Source: Anaerocolumna sp.
Lineage (GTDB): Bacteria; Bacillota; Clostridia; Lachnospirales; Lachnospiraceae
Length of the DNA: 64,000 nt
Direction: 5' to 3'
NCBI GenBank assembly: GCA_029256725.1
Contig: JAQSXJ010000005.1
Location: 124,001-188,000, forward strand
Both the position numbers and the translations under genes were made by a program. Below the pieces are notes generated by a model that had not been told where the DNA came from, ran no database searches, and saw only the letters and a program-made list of their open reading frames with translations. Positions 61,460 to 64,000 of this stretch are shown here, one piece after another (position 1 is the first letter of the stretch; every line of letters starts with the position of its first letter).

Positions 61460-62941
61460 ATGATGAGATCATTATATTCCGGAATTTCCGGATTAAGTGT
61501 TCACCAGACAAAGATGGATGTAATTGGTAATAATATTGCAAACGTTAATACAGTTGGTTTTAAGGCAAGCAGAGTATCTTTCTCTGATGTATTCTATCAG
61601 ACAGTTCAGGGTGCTACAGGCCCTAATGAATCAACAGGTGCTGCTGGGCAGAACGCCATGCAGATTGGTTTAGGCAGTACAGTTTCTTCTATTGTTTCAT
61701 CTCCTACCAAAACAGGTGGCGCACAGAGAACAGACGACCCCTTTGATATTATGATAAACGGAGATTCATTCTTTGTTGTAAATCAAGGTGGAACTAACTA
61801 TTTTACAAAGGCTGGTAATTTTAAGATTGATGCGAATGGTACCTTAGCTACCGCTAGTGGTGGTACTGTGATGGGATGGCAAGTTGATCCGAATGATCCA
61901 ACAAAAACAGTAGCTGATGTAGTATCGCCTTTAAAAATCATGTCTCCTGAAAACTTATATTCAACGCCAGTTGCAACTACGGCAGTAACTATAAGCGGAA
62001 ATATTGACAACAAAGATACACAGCTTGCTATTGGTGGAAGTGGAAAGACAATTAATATAGCTTTTTACGATAATTTGGGACAGGCGTATAATGCTACAGT
62101 AAAATTAATGCATAATACTACTGGAACAGCTCCAAATCAGACAGATGTAGATAACCAATATACAATGCAGCTTGTTGATGTGCTGGATGCAAATGGTAAA
62201 AGTATTTACAAAACTGGATCTGGCACTACTGCAGATCCGTATAAGGATACCTCTATAAAACCTATAAGTTTTGGTGGTGTTGATTATACACTGGATACAG
62301 CAACTGGAAAGCTTACTACAACAGGTACCTTGCCGGTAGTTACATTTAATGCTACTACTGGTAAATTTGTAAGTGCCATAGGTTCAGGCACTGATAATGG
62401 CACTGGAACTGATAGCAATAAAAGCTTAAATTTTTCAATTACAGATACATCCACAGCAGGCAGCCCCTTCCGTAATATAACTGTAGATTTATCAACGATT
62501 ACCATGTTTGGTGGTAGCGGTAAAACTACCCTTGAGTTTACCCCTGGTGATCTGGAGAATAAAGGAGGAGGACGTAAAGCTGGTAACATGAGCGGTATCA
62601 GTGTTGATACTTCTGGTAAAATTTACGGAACTTATGACAATGGAGATAATAGACTTTTAGGTCAAATTGCTGTTGCATCTTTTTCAAATCCGGCTGGTCT
62701 TGAAGCAGTTGGTGGAAATCTATTTGCGCAAACCCAGAATTCAGGTAAGTTTGATGGCATTGGAAAGGATGTATCAAGTGACGGTGGCAGCTTTACTACC
62801 GGCGTTCTTGAAATGTCAAACGTAGACTTGGCTTCTGAATTTACAGAAATGATAACAACCCAGAGAGGCTTCCAGGCTAACTCAAGAATTATAACAACCT
62901 CTGATACTTTATTAGAGGAACTGATTAATCTTAAACGATAG
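61460..62941 (+). CDS. flgE: Flagellar hook protein FlgE
   Basis: Main subunit of the hook. It has 493 residues (AAGGAGG site). The N-terminal motif MRSLYSGISGLSVHQTKMDVIGNNIANVNTVGFKASR holds the ANVNTVGFK rod/hook signature. Central variable domains (about 130-380) are rich in Gly, Thr and Asp. The C-terminal helix contains NVDLASEFTEMITTQRGFQANSRII. It is longer than the Salmonella protein, as is common in clostridia. Confidence 0.95.
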   Translation: MMRSLYSGISGLSVHQTKMDVIGNNIANVNTVGFKASRVSFSDVFYQTVQGATGPNESTGAAGQNAMQIGLGSTVSSIVSSPTKTGGAQRTDDPFDIMINGDSFFVVNQGGTNYFTKAGNFKIDANGTLATASGGTVMGWQVDPNDPTKTVADVVSPLKIMSPENLYSTPVATTAVTISGNIDNKDTQLAIGGSGKTINIAFYDNLGQAYNATVKLMHNTTGTAPNQTDVDNQYTMQLVDVLDANGKSIYKTGSGTTADPYKDTSIKPISFGGVDYTLDTATGKLTTTGTLPVVTFNATTGKFVSAIGSGTDNGTGTDSNKSLNFSITDTSTAGSPFRNITVDLSTITMFGGSGKTTLEFTPGDLENKGGGRKAGNMSGISVDTSGKIYGTYDNGDNRLLGQIAVASFSNPAGLEAVGGNLFAQTQNSGKFDGIGKDVSSDGGSFTTGVLEMSNVDLASEFTEMITTQRGFQANSRIITTSDTLLEELINLKR

Positions 62942-63076
62942 TAGTTTATAAGCAAATGGCAGTAGTTTGTGACTGCTGCCATTTATCTAAAACGTGGAGT
63001 GAAAACAAACTCGTCGAAAAGTTAATAATTTATCCCGATAATAATAGATTTACCGGAATGAAGGAGAAAAATAAGT

Positions 63077-63292
63077 ATGATAAATGTAACCAAGTTAAGC
63101 GGTGTCGAAATTTCCCTGAATTGCGACTTAATCGAGACAATTGAAGAGGTACCAGAAACTGTTATTACACTTAACAATGGGAAAAAAATACTGGTAAAAG
63201 AGAGTAGACAAGTTGTAACTAATCTTATAAAATGTTACAAGAAAGAACTTTTTTCCCAATATATTTCCTTTAATGACGAGAAAAAAGACTAA
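63077..63292 (+). CDS. flbD: Flagellar protein FlbD
   Basis: 71-residue protein of the FlbD family (not the Caulobacter regulator of the same name). MINVTKLSGVEISLNCDLIETIEEVPETVITL is followed by NGKKILVKES, the family's core. GAAGGAG precedes ATG. It lies between flgE and motA, as in most Firmicutes. Its function is not established. An overlapping frame at 62956-63144 is a shadow. Confidence 0.93.
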   Translation: MINVTKLSGVEISLNCDLIETIEEVPETVITLNNGKKILVKESRQVVTNLIKCYKKELFSQYISFNDEKKD

Positions 63293-63309
63293 TAAGGTAG
63301 GTGAAAAAT

Positions 63310-64000
63310 TTGAATTTATCATCCATTATAGGTTTGATGACCGGAATTTTTTTAGTAGTTTTCGGTATTGCTTTTAATCAAACTACAATGAGTGTACAAC
63401 TTGGAACATTAGGAAACTTTTTTGATATTCCATCGATTATTATTACGATAGGTGGTACCTTTACAACTTTGCTAACAATGGAGAAAAGTGTACAAAATTA
63501 TTTGGCTAAATTGAAATCCATTCGTTTGATATTTAAAAACCCCTCAAATAATGTAAATGAATCAATTGCTCGTATAATTGAATTATCTAACTCGGCAAGA
63601 AAAGAAGGTTTATTATCTTTGGAAGAATCTGCCGGAAATCTAGATGATGATTTCTTAAAAAGAGGAGTTATGTTAATTGTAGATGGAACTGATCCTGAAC
63701 TTGTTCGTAAAATATTAGAGACTGAACTAAGTTATATAGAGTCAAGGCATAATGAGACAATTACATTTTGGAAAAGGGTTGCTTCAATGGGACCAGCTTG
63801 GGGTATGATTGGTACTTTGATTGGGCTTGTAAATATGTTAAAGAACATGTCTGATGCATCAAGTATCGGCGGTGATATGGCAGTAGCATTAATTACAACT
63901 TTTTATGGATCGGTATTAGCCAATCTGTTGGGAATCCCTATAGCTAATAAGCTGAAGCTGCTTCATGATGTAGAAATTCAGGAAAAAGAGTTAATGGTAG
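63310..64000 (+). CDS. motA: Flagellar motor stator protein MotA (3' end outside window)
   Basis: Proton channel subunit of the motor. The frame starts at TTG 63310 after AGGTAGGTGAAAAA and stays open to the window end, giving about 230 residues. An N-terminal membrane helix pair (about 5-60) carries the early glycine-rich block ITIGGTFTTL. The conserved cytoplasmic loop covers about 75-150. A third helix region follows, with RVASMGPAWGMIGTLIGLVNMLKNM (about 154-178) and AVALITTFYGSVLANLLGIPIANKL. The full protein is about 260-270 residues, so roughly 30-40 are missing. Confidence 0.93.
   Translation, partial: MNLSSIIGLMTGIFLVVFGIAFNQTTMSVQLGTLGNFFDIPSIIITIGGTFTTLLTMEKSVQNYLAKLKSIRLIFKNPSNNVNESIARIIELSNSARKEGLLSLEESAGNLDDDFLKRGVMLIVDGTDPELVRKILETELSYIESRHNETITFWKRVASMGPAWGMIGTLIGLVNMLKNMSDASSIGGDMAVALITTFYGSVLANLLGIPIANKLKLLHDVEIQEKELMV

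Noticed and set aside
62956-63144. 62-codon open frame overlapping the start of flbD
   Set aside because: It lacks a ribosome site and overlaps the well-recognised FlbD frame. Its composition is not protein-like.
1-64000. tRNA or rRNA genes, CRISPR arrays, transposases, restriction or other defence systems
   Set aside because: None was seen on reading through the gaps. All sizable gaps are accounted for by hairpins, promoters or AT-rich sequence, and no predicted protein belongs to these classes.

Overview
The window looks like chromosome from a low-GC, flagellated, endospore-forming anaerobic Firmicute, most likely of the Lachnospiraceae/Clostridia type. The basis is a Stickland-type D-proline reductase locus, the spoIIGA-sigE-sigG block beside ftsZ, a SpoVD-like penicillin-binding protein in the division cluster, CodY, a YlmC/YmxH-type sporulation protein and a clostridial-style flagellar operon. 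Nearly every gene is on the + strand; only one small gene (43823-44086) is on the - strand. No rRNA, tRNA, CRISPR array, transposase or prophage was recognised.

Region 1 (1-7.45 kb), amino-acid fermentation. prdC (cut by the window edge), prdA, a small prd-associated gene and prdB encode D-proline reductase, which reduces D-proline to 5-aminovalerate. prdA is interrupted: its reading frame shifts near base 2400. PrdB has cysteine where the well-studied enzymes have selenocysteine. A TetR-type regulator follows. Then a strong promoter, with a palindrome lying over its -10 box, drives a class III aminotransferase and an iron-dependent alcohol dehydrogenase. I infer that these two could take 5-aminovalerate on to 5-hydroxyvalerate.

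Region 2 (7.45-25.9 kb), housekeeping. After a 664-base gap holding a large palindromic element and a near-perfect promoter come murE, murF and priA. A second palindromic element with the same apex sequence follows. Then come def, fmt, a membrane zinc peptidase, rsmB, rlmN, a PP2C phosphatase, a PASTA kinase, rsgA, rpe, thiN, ychF and lgt, ending at a clear terminator.

Region 3 (26.0-42.6 kb), division and cell wall (dcw) joined to sporulation. A promoter followed by five MraZ-box hexamers precedes mraZ, rsmH, ftsL-like, a class B PBP (reading frame lost near its 3' end), spoVD, mraY, murD, a ftsW/spoVE gene, murA, ftsQ/divIB and ftsZ. Then come spoIIGA, behind a promoter with a 21-base spacer like Spo0A-activated spoIIG promoters, sigE and sigG.

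Region 4 (42.7-50.9 kb), mixed genes. A ComEC-like metallo-beta-lactamase lipoprotein, the ylmC/ymxH-type gene, nrdR, a comM-like ATPase, dprA, topA and codY, closed by a perfectly palindromic terminator.

Region 5 (51.0-64.0 kb), flagellar operon. A promoter and a roughly 220-base structured leader precede flgB, flgC, fliE, fliF, fliG, fliH, fliI, fliJ, a MotE-like membrane protein, fliK, flgD, a small conserved flagellar-operon protein, flgE, flbD and motA (cut by the window end). These encode the rod, MS ring, C-ring switch, export ATPase, hook and stator in assembly-related order.
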